Shown: in pieces, positions 13,418 through 20,655 of the stretch
Numbering within the stretch: the stretch's first letter is position 1
How the letters are laid out: every line of letters begins with the position of its first letter
Origin: a virus
Strand: one strand, 5' to 3'
DNA: 23,536 nucleotides
Virus record (IMG/VR): IMGVR_UViG_3300019886_000028
Coordinates: 1 to 23,536 of that record
The notes under the pieces: generated by a model
The model's database searches: none
Seen by the model: only the letters and a program-made list of their open reading frames with translations
Told to the model about the DNA's origin: nothing
Translations under genes and position numbers: made by a program

Positions 13418-15335
13418 AGGTCTAATAACCCTAGACCGCGCTGTAATGCTCAAACCCTATCAGCCTCGCCAATTCATTGAGCGAGAATATCTGACTGATG
13501 CTGAAATTCTAAGCTTCACTAACTATCCTGCGTTTGTGGATGTTGAATGCTATCCAAATTATTTTTTAATCAGTTTTAAAATTAATGGTAAGTTTCTATG
13601 CTTAGAGTGTGGGCAAAATCGTGGCTTCAATCCAAGAATGCTATCTTGGATAATGAACAGTTATAAAACCGTCGGATTTAATTCGATCAAATATGATCTA
13701 TTAATGATATGGCTTGCTTACACTACACAGGACACTCATGTTTTAAAAGATGCTTCAAACGATATCATCGTTAGGGAAATGCGAAAGCAAGACCTTCAAA
13801 AAGAATATCAGTTTTTTTCACCTAAGACTTCTCATGTTGACCTCATTGAAGTAGCTCCACTCAAAGGCTCATTAAAATTATATGGAGCTAGGCTTCATTC
13901 ACCTCGTATTCAGGAATTACCTTATCCAGATACACAAGAATTGAATGAAAAAGAAATTGAAATTGTTCGCAATTATAATTTCAATGACCTTGACGTTACA
14001 GAACAATTATATAATTTTATGAAAGAACGCTTGGAACTTCGCGAGGCTATGAGCATTGAGTATAACGAAGATTTAATGAGCAAGTCTGATGCTCAAATTG
14101 CAGAAGTTATTTTGGCTAAAGAAGTTGGAAAGCTAAACGGAAAGCGACCACAAAGAGCTACAATAGAAGCTGGTACTGTCTACCGCTATATCATTCCAGA
14201 TTATATCCAGTATAAAACGCCAACCTTAAACAGTTTATTAGAACGGCTCAGAGTTGCTAAATTCATTGTACAGCCTTCAGGCAAGATTGCTATTCCTGAA
14301 GAACTAAAGACATCTGTTCAAATTAATAAGGGGGTATACCGTCTTGGAATCGGTGGATTACATTCGTCTGAAGAAACTGTTACATATAAAGCAACGGAAG
14401 ATATGGCTATTGTCGATAGGGACGTGGCTAGCTATTATCCTAGGCTTATCACTACTCTTAAGTTATTTCCCGCATCCTGTGGTCCTAATTTCTTAGTTGC
14501 GTTTAATAAAATTATTGATATTCGTTTAGATGCCAAGAAAAAGAAAATCTTTTCCAGAGATAAAGGATTAAAGATTGTTATCAATGGAACATCAGGTAAG
14601 TTAAGTGATGTTTGGTCTATCTTTTACGCTCCTGATTTAACAATCCAAATGACTGTATCAGGTCAACTAGCGTTGCTAATGTTCATTGAATGGCTGGAGC
14701 TATCAGGTATACAAGTTATTAGCGCTAATACTGACGGCATTGTTATGCTAGTGACAAAAGATAAAGAAGAAACTTTAAAACAAATTGTAGCTCATTGGGA
14801 AAAGACAACAGGATTTGAAACAGAAGAAACTAGATACAAAAGCTATCATGCAAGGGATGTTAATGCTTATTTTGCTGTGAAAATGGACGGTAGCGTTAAA
14901 GTTAAGGGAAATCCTTATTCAGAAGTTGGCTCGCAATCAGGAACACAATTAGATGTTAATCCTTCAATACTTATCTGCTCTGACGCTATCAAATCCTTTC
15001 TTGCTAATGGCAAACCCATTGAGCAAACCATCAGAGAATGCCGAGACTTCACAAGATTTATCAACGTTAGACAAGCAAAGTCTCCCGGTGCCCACAAATC
15101 AGGGGAGTATTTGGGAAAGGTCCTCAGATGGTACTATGCGATTAGTGAAACAGGCTCAATTAACACAGTACAAGCTAATAACAAAGTAGCTGATAGTGAT
15201 GAAGCTAAGCCAGCAATGGATATGCCTAAAGACTGGCCAGACGATTTAAATTACCAATGGTACATAGACAAGGCTAACGAAATATTGTATGAAATTGGAT
15301 ATTTAACTAGACCTAAACAAGTGGAGTTCTTTTGA
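13401..15335 (+). CDS. family B DNA polymerase, compact (644 aa)
   Basis: The exonuclease motifs are present: FVDVEC (Asp47/Glu49), VGFNSIKYDL (Asn94, Asp99) and YNFNDLDVTEQLY (Tyr192, Asp196). The polymerase motifs are A: DVASYYPRLI (Asp341), B: KIVINGTSGK (Lys391, Asn395) and C: SANTDGIVML (Asp445). Motif C has N-T-D-G where D-T-D-S is usual; the second Asp, the catalytic one in the family, remains. At 644 residues it is shorter than the 750-900 of most phage family B enzymes. The GTG start overlaps the clamp gene and has AGAGGA seven bases upstream. The C-terminus ends TRPKQVEFF, which resembles a clamp-binding peptide. It should replicate the phage genome with proofreading. Confidence 0.85.
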   Translation: MVVNAEGLITLDRAVMLKPYQPRQFIEREYLTDAEILSFTNYPAFVDVECYPNYFLISFKINGKFLCLECGQNRGFNPRMLSWIMNSYKTVGFNSIKYDLLMIWLAYTTQDTHVLKDASNDIIVREMRKQDLQKEYQFFSPKTSHVDLIEVAPLKGSLKLYGARLHSPRIQELPYPDTQELNEKEIEIVRNYNFNDLDVTEQLYNFMKERLELREAMSIEYNEDLMSKSDAQIAEVILAKEVGKLNGKRPQRATIEAGTVYRYIIPDYIQYKTPTLNSLLERLRVAKFIVQPSGKIAIPEELKTSVQINKGVYRLGIGGLHSSEETVTYKATEDMAIVDRDVASYYPRLITTLKLFPASCGPNFLVAFNKIIDIRLDAKKKKIFSRDKGLKIVINGTSGKLSDVWSIFYAPDLTIQMTVSGQLALLMFIEWLELSGIQVISANTDGIVMLVTKDKEETLKQIVAHWEKTTGFETEETRYKSYHARDVNAYFAVKMDGSVKVKGNPYSEVGSQSGTQLDVNPSILICSDAIKSFLANGKPIEQTIRECRDFTRFINVRQAKSPGAHKSGEYLGKVLRWYYAISETGSINTVQANNKVADSDEAKPAMDMPKDWPDDLNYQWYIDKANEILYEIGYLTRPKQVEFF

Positions 15336-15580
15336 TGATCATTACTGCTGTAGCACTACTTTACCTAATCACTCCTGCTCAATACGGCGGTCCCCCAATG
15401 TGGGATCGCGGCCCTAATCCTGAATACAGCCGTCCCCGCCCAATGCCACCACCAAGGCGCTACGGGCCGCAGATGGAGCCGTGTATCTATCGCGGCGATT
15501 GCAGAGGACCAAGGCCCAATTACGGGATGCCCAGATATCCGGGGCCTCCCGACAGGTACGATATGTACGATGGAGAATGA
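15335..15580 (+). CDS. Pro-rich exported-type protein (81 aa)
   Basis: The N-terminus (MIITAVALLYLITPAQYGG) is hydrophobic and signal-like, but no lipobox follows. The rest is very rich in Pro, Arg, Tyr and Gly (SRPRPMPPPRRYGP, RGPRPNYGMPRYPGPP), with two cysteines (PCIYRGDCRG). GGAG is eight bases before the ATG, which overlaps the polymerase stop by one base (TGATG). It is the last gene of the rightward block before the terminator. The coding region is clearly GC-richer than its neighbours. The family is not recognised. It could be an envelope-associated factor. Confidence 0.65.
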   Translation: MIITAVALLYLITPAQYGGPPMWDRGPNPEYSRPRPMPPPRRYGPQMEPCIYRGDCRGPRPNYGMPRYPGPPDRYDMYDGE

Positions 15581-15583
15581 CGA

Positions 15584-15613
15584 AAAAGCCCCTTCGCAGG
15601 GGCTTTTATTTTT
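15584..15613. terminator. bidirectional intrinsic terminator between converging blocks
   Basis: AAAAGCCCC (15584-15592) pairs with GGGGCTTTT (15599-15607) around a 6-nt loop. T runs follow on the plus strand, and the A run upstream gives a T run on the minus strand. It lies immediately after the stop at 15580 and before the minus gene ending at 15652, so it stops both the rightward replication transcript and the leftward late transcript. Confidence 0.9.
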
Positions 15614-15651
15614 AGGTAGGCTCAGCTACCCCGAATAGATTTTAACGAGCG

Positions 15652-15855
15652 CTAGGCCGGTTTCTGGGCATCTGGTGCGGTAACTGGAGGGGCCTTAGCG
15701 TTGATGACATCCAAAAGCATTGTAGAAGCACGCCCAAGGCTATCGGCCGCGTCCCTAAGATGCTCTAGCGCAACCCTTAGTTGACTTTCTTGCACGCTGA
15801 AATCCTTATCTCCAGAACCATCATCTGCCCAAATACGACGAATTTGATTTATCAT
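15652..15855 (-). CDS. hypothetical late protein (67 aa)
   Basis: This is the last gene of the leftward late block. I chose the ATG at 15855, one base after the previous stop, with AAGG about ten bases upstream. The ATG at 15891 lies within the previous gene and has no ribosome site. The 67-residue product begins MINQIRRIWADDGSGDKDFS and ends with AKAPPVTAPDAQKPA, with a short amphipathic helix (QLRVALEHLRDAADSLGRAS) between. I do not recognise the family. Its place after the lysis-type genes makes a lysis accessory role possible. Confidence 0.6.
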   Translation of the reverse strand: MINQIRRIWADDGSGDKDFSVQESQLRVALEHLRDAADSLGRASTMLLDVINAKAPPVTAPDAQKPA

Positions 15856-15856
15856 C

Positions 15857-16117
15857 TTATTTAAGCCTTTTGGGTGTAGACCTGATTTCATTAGTCAATG
15901 CCGTTAAAGCCACAGTATTGCTGTGGATTGCGGTAGCTACTTGATCAGCAGCTTCTATTCTTTCGTCATAACTTTCGCTCAATAAATTTTCTAATAATTG
16001 AATGCGTAAATCTTTTTTTTCTTCACGTTCTTCAGACCTACTGAGCATAACCCACATTAGAACAGCTAACGCGCCCGGTGGTCCCCAAGCTTTTATGAGT
16101 TCCAATAAAATATCCAA
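15857..16117 (-). CDS. small one-TM membrane protein with coiled coil (86 aa)
   Basis: A transmembrane helix (about residues 12-26; GPPGALAVLMWVMLS) is followed by a charged coiled coil (SEEREEKKDLRIQLLENLLS, about residues 27-60) and a basic end. This layout fits an inner-membrane holin-like or i-spanin-like lysis protein, but no family signature confirms it. The only in-frame starts before the helix are TTG codons (16117 or 16105), because a stop lies two codons upstream. The next ATG would cut into the helix. The paired hairpins at 16146-16183 lie upstream. Confidence 0.6.
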   Translation of the reverse strand: MDILLELIKAWGPPGALAVLMWVMLSRSEEREEKKDLRIQLLENLLSESYDERIEAADQVATAIHSNTVALTALTNEIRSTPKRLK

Positions 16118-16145
16118 GGCTTATACCCGTGAAAATACGGCAGGA

Positions 16146-16183
16146 GTGTGCGATTTTGCACACTTTTGAAAATAATTTTCAAA
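16146..16183. repeat. two adjacent hairpins in a short intergenic gap of the late block
   Basis: GTGTGC (16146-16151) pairs with GCACAC (16158-16163) around a 6-nt loop. Next to it, TTTGAAAA and TTTTCAAA (16165-16183) form an 8-bp stem with a 3-nt loop that contains the stop codon of the 79-aa gene. In the direction of late transcription the pair sits between that stop and the small membrane protein gene, which starts with TTG. It could act as an RNA processing or attenuation element, or slow translation. Confidence 0.5.
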
Positions 16184-16418
16184 CATCATCATCTTGTTCA
16201 GGTGACAATGGAGCTTGAATACGCGCTGAAGTTGTGGCGATTTGAGCGCTAAGAGCATCCAAATCAGCTTGCGTTACCACTTTCTTATTTACTAGATGAT
16301 CCCATATGCCTTTAGCAAGAGGCTCAATAACCTGTTCTAACTTAATAGCAGTAGGGGCAAGCGTAACAGCCGCGCCAAGAACTTGTTCAATAATAGCAAT
16401 GATTGCTGCTGCGTTCAT
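16179..16418 (-). CDS. hypothetical late protein (79 aa)
   Basis: The 79-residue product has a hydrophobic first half (NAAAIIAIIEQVLGAAVTLA) that could touch or cross the membrane, a middle WDHLVNKKVVTQADLDALSA, and an acidic end (SPEQDDDV). AAGGA lies before the ATG at 16418. It sits one base after the lipoprotein gene in the late block. Being small, membrane-inclined and near the endolysin, it may be a lysis-associated protein, but no family is identified. Confidence 0.6.
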   Translation of the reverse strand: MNAAAIIAIIEQVLGAAVTLAPTAIKLEQVIEPLAKGIWDHLVNKKVVTQADLDALSAQIATTSARIQAPLSPEQDDDV

Positions 16419-16419
16419 G

Positions 16420-16836
16420 TTATGGGTTTCCTTGCTGAATTTGATAGAACGCTGTTACTGCTGATTGTGCAGCCGCTAATACAGCACTAGCATCAATCGT
16501 CGGATTGTCACGAACAAATACTTCTACGCGACCTAATGCGATGCCAGCTTTACGGTCAGCATCTTGCATCTTCACAACAATAGAACGCCGCGAACAAATA
16601 TTAGTTACACTCTCTAACCGCGTCTTAGTGCAGCGAAAGCCATCACGATAGCGCTGAACGTAGGTATCAGCACCAGCCTGTGCTATAGCATAAGTAGCTT
16701 TCAAATCATATAAACTCATAGGCGTAACGGGATTAGCTACGCTTGCTGTAGGAAGAAAAATCTTCGTTCCATTAGGACCATTCACACAACCAACAAGGCT
16801 TAAGCTTAAACCTATAATAATTAAAATCTTTTTCAT
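16420..16836 (-). CDS. phage lipoprotein (138 aa)
   Basis: The ATG at 16836 gives MKKILIIIGLSLSLVGCVNG, a classical lipoprotein signal with lipobox LVGC and the lipidated Cys at residue 17. AAAGG is upstream at good distance. A longer upstream reading overlaps the holin-like gene and is not used. The mature part (138 residues minus signal) contains FRCTKTRLESVTNICSRRSI, where two Cys may form a disulfide, and a helical end (DASAVLAAAQSAVTAFYQI). It lies after the holin-like and endolysin genes, so an outer-membrane lysis role (o-spanin-like) is possible, yet the sequence does not show the usual spanin Pro-rich layout. Confidence 0.7.
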   Translation of the reverse strand: MKKILIIIGLSLSLVGCVNGPNGTKIFLPTASVANPVTPMSLYDLKATYAIAQAGADTYVQRYRDGFRCTKTRLESVTNICSRRSIVVKMQDADRKAGIALGRVEVFVRDNPTIDASAVLAAAQSAVTAFYQIQQGNP

Positions 16837-16837
16837 A

Positions 16838-17347
16838 TTAAGATACCTTTTGTACTTGACTGCTATTAGTAGCGTCAACCAAAGTTTTATCTGTAACACT
16901 AATCTTACCGACAACTTCAGGCTGAGCAGCAACAGCATCAATTAAGGCTGCTTTAGCTTCAGTACTCTTAGGAATAGCAGGATCAAGAGCTACAGCAGTC
17001 GTAACCTCAATAACAGCCTTTTGAGCTTCTATCGCAGCAGGTCCAGCAGGTCCAGTAGCAATAGCCATCAATTTTTGCGAAATGCCTTTAATTGAAGCTG
17101 AGTTCCAACCTGCTTTGCCAATTAAATAAATCCCAACAGGACCAATAATAACCCACATTTTAGTCAAAGCGCCATAAGCTGAAATGATACTTTCGTTAAA
17201 ATCATGAACAGCAGCAGTTAATTGCGCTACTTGCTCAGGAGTTACAAATTGTAATGCTCCAAAAAGAGTAAACAATGTACCAGCAGCCGTACCACCATGA
17301 CGTAAGACAGAGCCTAATTTACTTTGTGCTTCGGTCACTTCAGCCAT
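16838..17347 (-). CDS. holin-like two-TM protein (169 aa)
   Basis: Two hydrophobic segments are visible: about residues 20-36 (AAGTLFTLFGALQFV) and 64-82 (MWVIIGPVGIYLIGKAGW), with a short loop between and a long Ala/Val-rich helical C-terminal region. AAAGGA lies eight bases before the ATG. The gene directly follows the M15 endolysin gene in the late block, which is the usual place for a holin that forms inner-membrane holes for the endolysin. The C-terminal half is longer than in typical small holins, so the call is by topology and context only. Confidence 0.6.
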   Translation of the reverse strand: MAEVTEAQSKLGSVLRHGGTAAGTLFTLFGALQFVTPEQVAQLTAAVHDFNESIISAYGALTKMWVIIGPVGIYLIGKAGWNSASIKGISQKLMAIATGPAGPAAIEAQKAVIEVTTAVALDPAIPKSTEAKAALIDAVAAQPEVVGKISVTDKTLVDATNSSQVQKVS

Positions 17348-17365
17348 TTCAATTTCCTTTAAATA

Positions 17366-17818
17366 TTAACGTGAAACCGCTTCAAAATGCATCCAATCTT
17401 TACGACCCTTATAATCTCCTCCCCAAAGCCAATTTTCATTTTTAAACGCAGTGATGACTATAGGGGACATTTTACCAATTTTAGCGCCTAAAGGATTATG
17501 TTCCGGGTCAAGATCGATAGCTGCGGCGAATGAATGATTAGAAATATTGGTCGATCCCCGTATTGATCTAGGGTTGTAACATCCTCCGTAATTGCTAACG
17601 CCAATCGCGTCAATCTTTTTCTGATCATGCCCACACTTATCTAGAATTTCATTGAAGATTGTCAAAAGCGACGTGGCAACTTTCTTATTAACTGTAATGC
17701 TTTTAACCGGGTGATGATCATAATACATTTGAAACGGTGGAATTATTGGTATTAAATTTGTTCCCGGCTTTCCAAAAAAAGCAGTTTTAGACTTGGTGTC
17801 ATCATGGGGCCATTGCAT
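17366..17818 (-). CDS. M15-family peptidase endolysin (150 aa)
   Basis: The zinc-peptidase motifs are present: SNHSFAAAIDLDP (93-105) with His95 and Asp102 as ligands, and WLWGGDYKGRKDWMHFE (130-146) with His144. This is the D-alanyl-D-alanine carboxypeptidase / L-Ala-D-Glu peptidase type, which cuts peptidoglycan peptides. At 150 residues it has only the catalytic domain, as in many endolysins of Gram-negative phages, and no signal peptide, so it depends on a holin for export. AAGGA is about ten bases before the ATG. The holin-like gene follows 18 bases downstream. Confidence 0.85.
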   Translation of the reverse strand: MQWPHDDTKSKTAFFGKPGTNLIPIIPPFQMYYDHHPVKSITVNKKVATSLLTIFNEILDKCGHDQKKIDAIGVSNYGGCYNPRSIRGSTNISNHSFAAAIDLDPEHNPLGAKIGKMSPIVITAFKNENWLWGGDYKGRKDWMHFEAVSR

Positions 17819-17831
17819 ATTTTAAATATCC

Positions 17832-20558
17832 TTATTGAACTCTAAACATAGTTACAGCTTCTGCGCCTAATGTACAGTTAGTTATAACTAACATCCACAT
17901 GCTACCAGTATTATTAGCTACAGTTAATACGTTTGTAGTACTAGCTAAAGTTACACCAGCGCCAGCAACTAAAGTTGCAATTTGGCCAGTATTTCTGTTA
18001 CCATATGATATTGTACGGCTCATAGGAACGTCGCAAGCATTGCCGGGTCCGCCAGATGTAGACTGAACAATTTGCTGTGCGGTAGGAGTAGTATCACTAA
18101 ATCCAGCGCCGGGAGCACCAGTACGATCAATATGTCCTGTTAGTAATTGAGCAGCGGTAAGTGTAACGCCAACACCAGAACTCACATTAACAGTAGTTGC
18201 TCCTGTCCATAATTTAGCTGAAGTAGCCCCTACTGTAGACCCATTACCTAATTGAAAGCTATCAGGTTGGGTCAACAAGCGAGCATAAGAGCCAATTCCC
18301 CATGCTCTTTGCAAAGCTGTAGCATTACGTTTTCCGCAAAGTTCACCTATACATTCTAAATTACTGTCACCACTAATTCCAAATACATTGGCTCCTACAT
18401 TTGGAAATCCGGCAGGAATGGCTGAACCGGCTAAAGCAGCCCCACCAGCAGTATCTCCAATCGCAGTAACTTGAACATTAGCAACGCCAACAAATAAAGC
18501 TGCGTGGCCAACTGCTGTATTGTGATCGCCAACAGTTTCGGCAAGCATTGACGCGCGACCCATTGCAACATTAGAGCCGCAAGTAGTACACTGGCGTAAC
18601 GCTTGATTTCCTAAAGCTGAATTATAGTTTTGTGTGATAACACCATTATGTAAGTTTTGACCTACCAGATACCCTATAAGAGTATTTCCAGTATCAACAG
18701 TTAGTGCTCCTCCATTGCCAGAACCTATGAGAACATTTTGAGTACCAGTAGTTAAACCTAATCCTGCTCCGGACCCAATAGAAATGTTATCAGCAGCACC
18801 ATTCATAACTGGAGACGTTGTGGTGTCGCCAATGCCAAAACTAGCTGTACTAGCAGTACCGCGAGTAAAAGAAAATCCATTAATAGAAGTAGCTGTAGCT
18901 ACTCCTAATGTTGGAGTTATAAAAACAGGACTTGTCGTCATAGCAACATTAGCAGTACCACTAATGTTATATTCACCTAAAATACCAGCATTATCAAATA
19001 AAACTCTAGTGGTAGTTCCTGCTGTTACAACAGTAGAACCTACAGTTAAAGCTGAACTCAAAACAGTAGCGCTAATAGTGTTTCCGGTACAAAGCAGTCC
19101 TGCTCCACAAGCAACACTTCCTGTCATACCACCTAAAGCTGTAACGCCAGATGCAGTAGCAGAATTATCATCAGGCAAAACTTTAATTATATAGTTTGAA
19201 GTTTTAGTAGGTGGAACAATACTTTTTAAAATAGGAGTTGTGGTATAAGTAACTGTTAGCTGTCCGCCAGTTCCCCCGCCACCAGTAGTAGCAGCAGGAT
19301 TATTGGGAGGAGATGTACAACTACCAGCAGTCAATAAAACAGGAGGATTGGTAAAAGCATTTCCAACTACTGTAACCGTAAACTGAGGCTGAGTAGCACA
19401 AGTACCACCAGCAATTGTAATTGTTTGAGCACCATTAGTATAACCAGAACCGGGGGCACTAACAACAGCAGCATTTGCCACTCCACCAAATGCAGCCGGT
19501 ATTCCAGTAAAAGTAGCGCCAGTTAAAGTTACAGCGCGTGGCGTCCCCCCGCTAGTAGTTAAAGCCGTAAAACTAGCTCCTGCTGTACCAGCTACACCTA
19601 AACTATCAAAAGAACCAGTTCCGCCGATAGTTCCAGCAGGAGCATAGCCAGAAGGAAGATTTCCATTTGTTAGTGTGATACTAGTATTTTCTGCACCACC
19701 AGCAGCGCCAGACGAATTTGGATCAGTCGCGCCAAAATAAGTAGTAGTCAACCTATTAGCTGCCACTCCTCCCATTATATCATTGCCAGCGATAGCAAAG
19801 CCTCTAAAGTCTGGCATATTAAAAGTAGTGCTTCCGTTACCTCTACCCCATGGAAAAAATATACCATTAGTGTTAATAGTAACGTTAGCATTTACAGCCA
19901 TAGTTACTGTAGTAGCAGTTTTAGAAATAACAGTAGTAAAACCGGGAGCTACACAACTAATTTCAATAGTCATCCCTATCCAAAAATTAGTTGTATCGCC
20001 AAGTCCACTTAAAATAGGACTTCCTGAATTACAAAAAACAGATTGAGTAGAAGTAATAGCTGTAAATAAAGCAGAATATGTAGTACGTGAAAGCTCCTGC
20101 CCATATGTAAAAACATATTGATTAGGGGCTGTCATACCAGCCCAAGGCTTAATCGTCCCTACTAAATCACCATCACCAGTTGCAGTAGAACCGCCTCCTC
20201 CACCTGATCCGGTAGAAGATGTAACTTGATCCCAAATAACATTATTAAGTCTATCTTTAACAACTTGACGATAAGAACCTGAGCCTAAAAGTAATGCTCT
20301 ACCTGCTGCATCTAACGTAAGTGGATTAGCATTAGGAATAGTCTCGGCAGCATCTTGCCAAGTTGTTTTATGAGTAGTGGTAGCAGGAATAAAACTTTCT
20401 ACAGTTCCCGCCGTTAAAGGTTTCCCATTCGCATCTATAAAGGTTGTCTTGGCAGGAGGAAGAATGCTAGCAGTCTGCGCATAGGCAAAATGCATTTGTG
20501 CGACCACAAGCACAGACAATAAGAAAGTTTTAAAGATGGAATGGGTAACACTTTTCAT
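17832..20558 (-). CDS. tail fibre/collar protein with a Sec-type signal peptide (908 aa)
   Basis: Start at the ATG at 20558 (AGGA eight bases upstream). Residues 1-27 (MKSVTHSIFKTFLLSVLVVA...FAYA) form a signal peptide, unusual for a virion protein. Next comes a fibre N-terminal domain (ILPPAKTTFIDANGKPL... YRQVVKDRLNNVIWDQVTS), a Gly linker near 115-124, and a tail-collar domain (GTIKPWAGMTAPNQ at about 134, then TTFNMPDFRGFAIAGN at about 244) interrupted by a roughly 70-residue insertion. Gly/Ser/Thr-rich beta repeats with GSGYTNG follow, then a trimeric-autotransporter-like stretch (SNVAMGRASM, HNTAVGHAAL). The C-terminus (YGNRNTGQIATLVAGAG) ends in a small beta domain. It should form the receptor-binding fibre. 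Confidence 0.75.
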   Translation of the reverse strand: MKSVTHSIFKTFLLSVLVVAQMHFAYAQTASILPPAKTTFIDANGKPLTAGTVESFIPATTTHKTTWQDAAETIPNANPLTLDAAGRALLLGSGSYRQVVKDRLNNVIWDQVTSSTGSGGGGGSTATGDGDLVGTIKPWAGMTAPNQYVFTYGQELSRTTYSALFTAITSTQSVFCNSGSPILSGLGDTTNFWIGMTIEISCVAPGFTTVISKTATTVTMAVNANVTINTNGIFFPWGRGNGSTTFNMPDFRGFAIAGNDIMGGVAANRLTTTYFGATDPNSSGAAGGAENTSITLTNGNLPSGYAPAGTIGGTGSFDSLGVAGTAGASFTALTTSGGTPRAVTLTGATFTGIPAAFGGVANAAVVSAPGSGYTNGAQTITIAGGTCATQPQFTVTVVGNAFTNPPVLLTAGSCTSPPNNPAATTGGGGTGGQLTVTYTTTPILKSIVPPTKTSNYIIKVLPDDNSATASGVTALGGMTGSVACGAGLLCTGNTISATVLSSALTVGSTVVTAGTTTRVLFDNAGILGEYNISGTANVAMTTSPVFITPTLGVATATSINGFSFTRGTASTASFGIGDTTTSPVMNGAADNISIGSGAGLGLTTGTQNVLIGSGNGGALTVDTGNTLIGYLVGQNLHNGVITQNYNSALGNQALRQCTTCGSNVAMGRASMLAETVGDHNTAVGHAALFVGVANVQVTAIGDTAGGAALAGSAIPAGFPNVGANVFGISGDSNLECIGELCGKRNATALQRAWGIGSYARLLTQPDSFQLGNGSTVGATSAKLWTGATTVNVSSGVGVTLTAAQLLTGHIDRTGAPGAGFSDTTPTAQQIVQSTSGGPGNACDVPMSRTISYGNRNTGQIATLVAGAGVTLASTTNVLTVANNTGSMWMLVITNCTLGAEAVTMFRVQ

Positions 20559-20655
20559 AATCTTCTTCCTGCTATTTAAATTTCGCAATTACGTTTGGAT
20601 GCCCACAATTCTAATCGTCATAGCATATTTTTGGTGGAAATCAGAAAATTATCGT

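Noticed and set aside
18784-19194. Long plus-strand ORF inside the tail-fibre gene
   Set aside because: It is a shadow of the repetitive Ala/Val/Thr codons on the other strand, without ribosome site or recognisable content.
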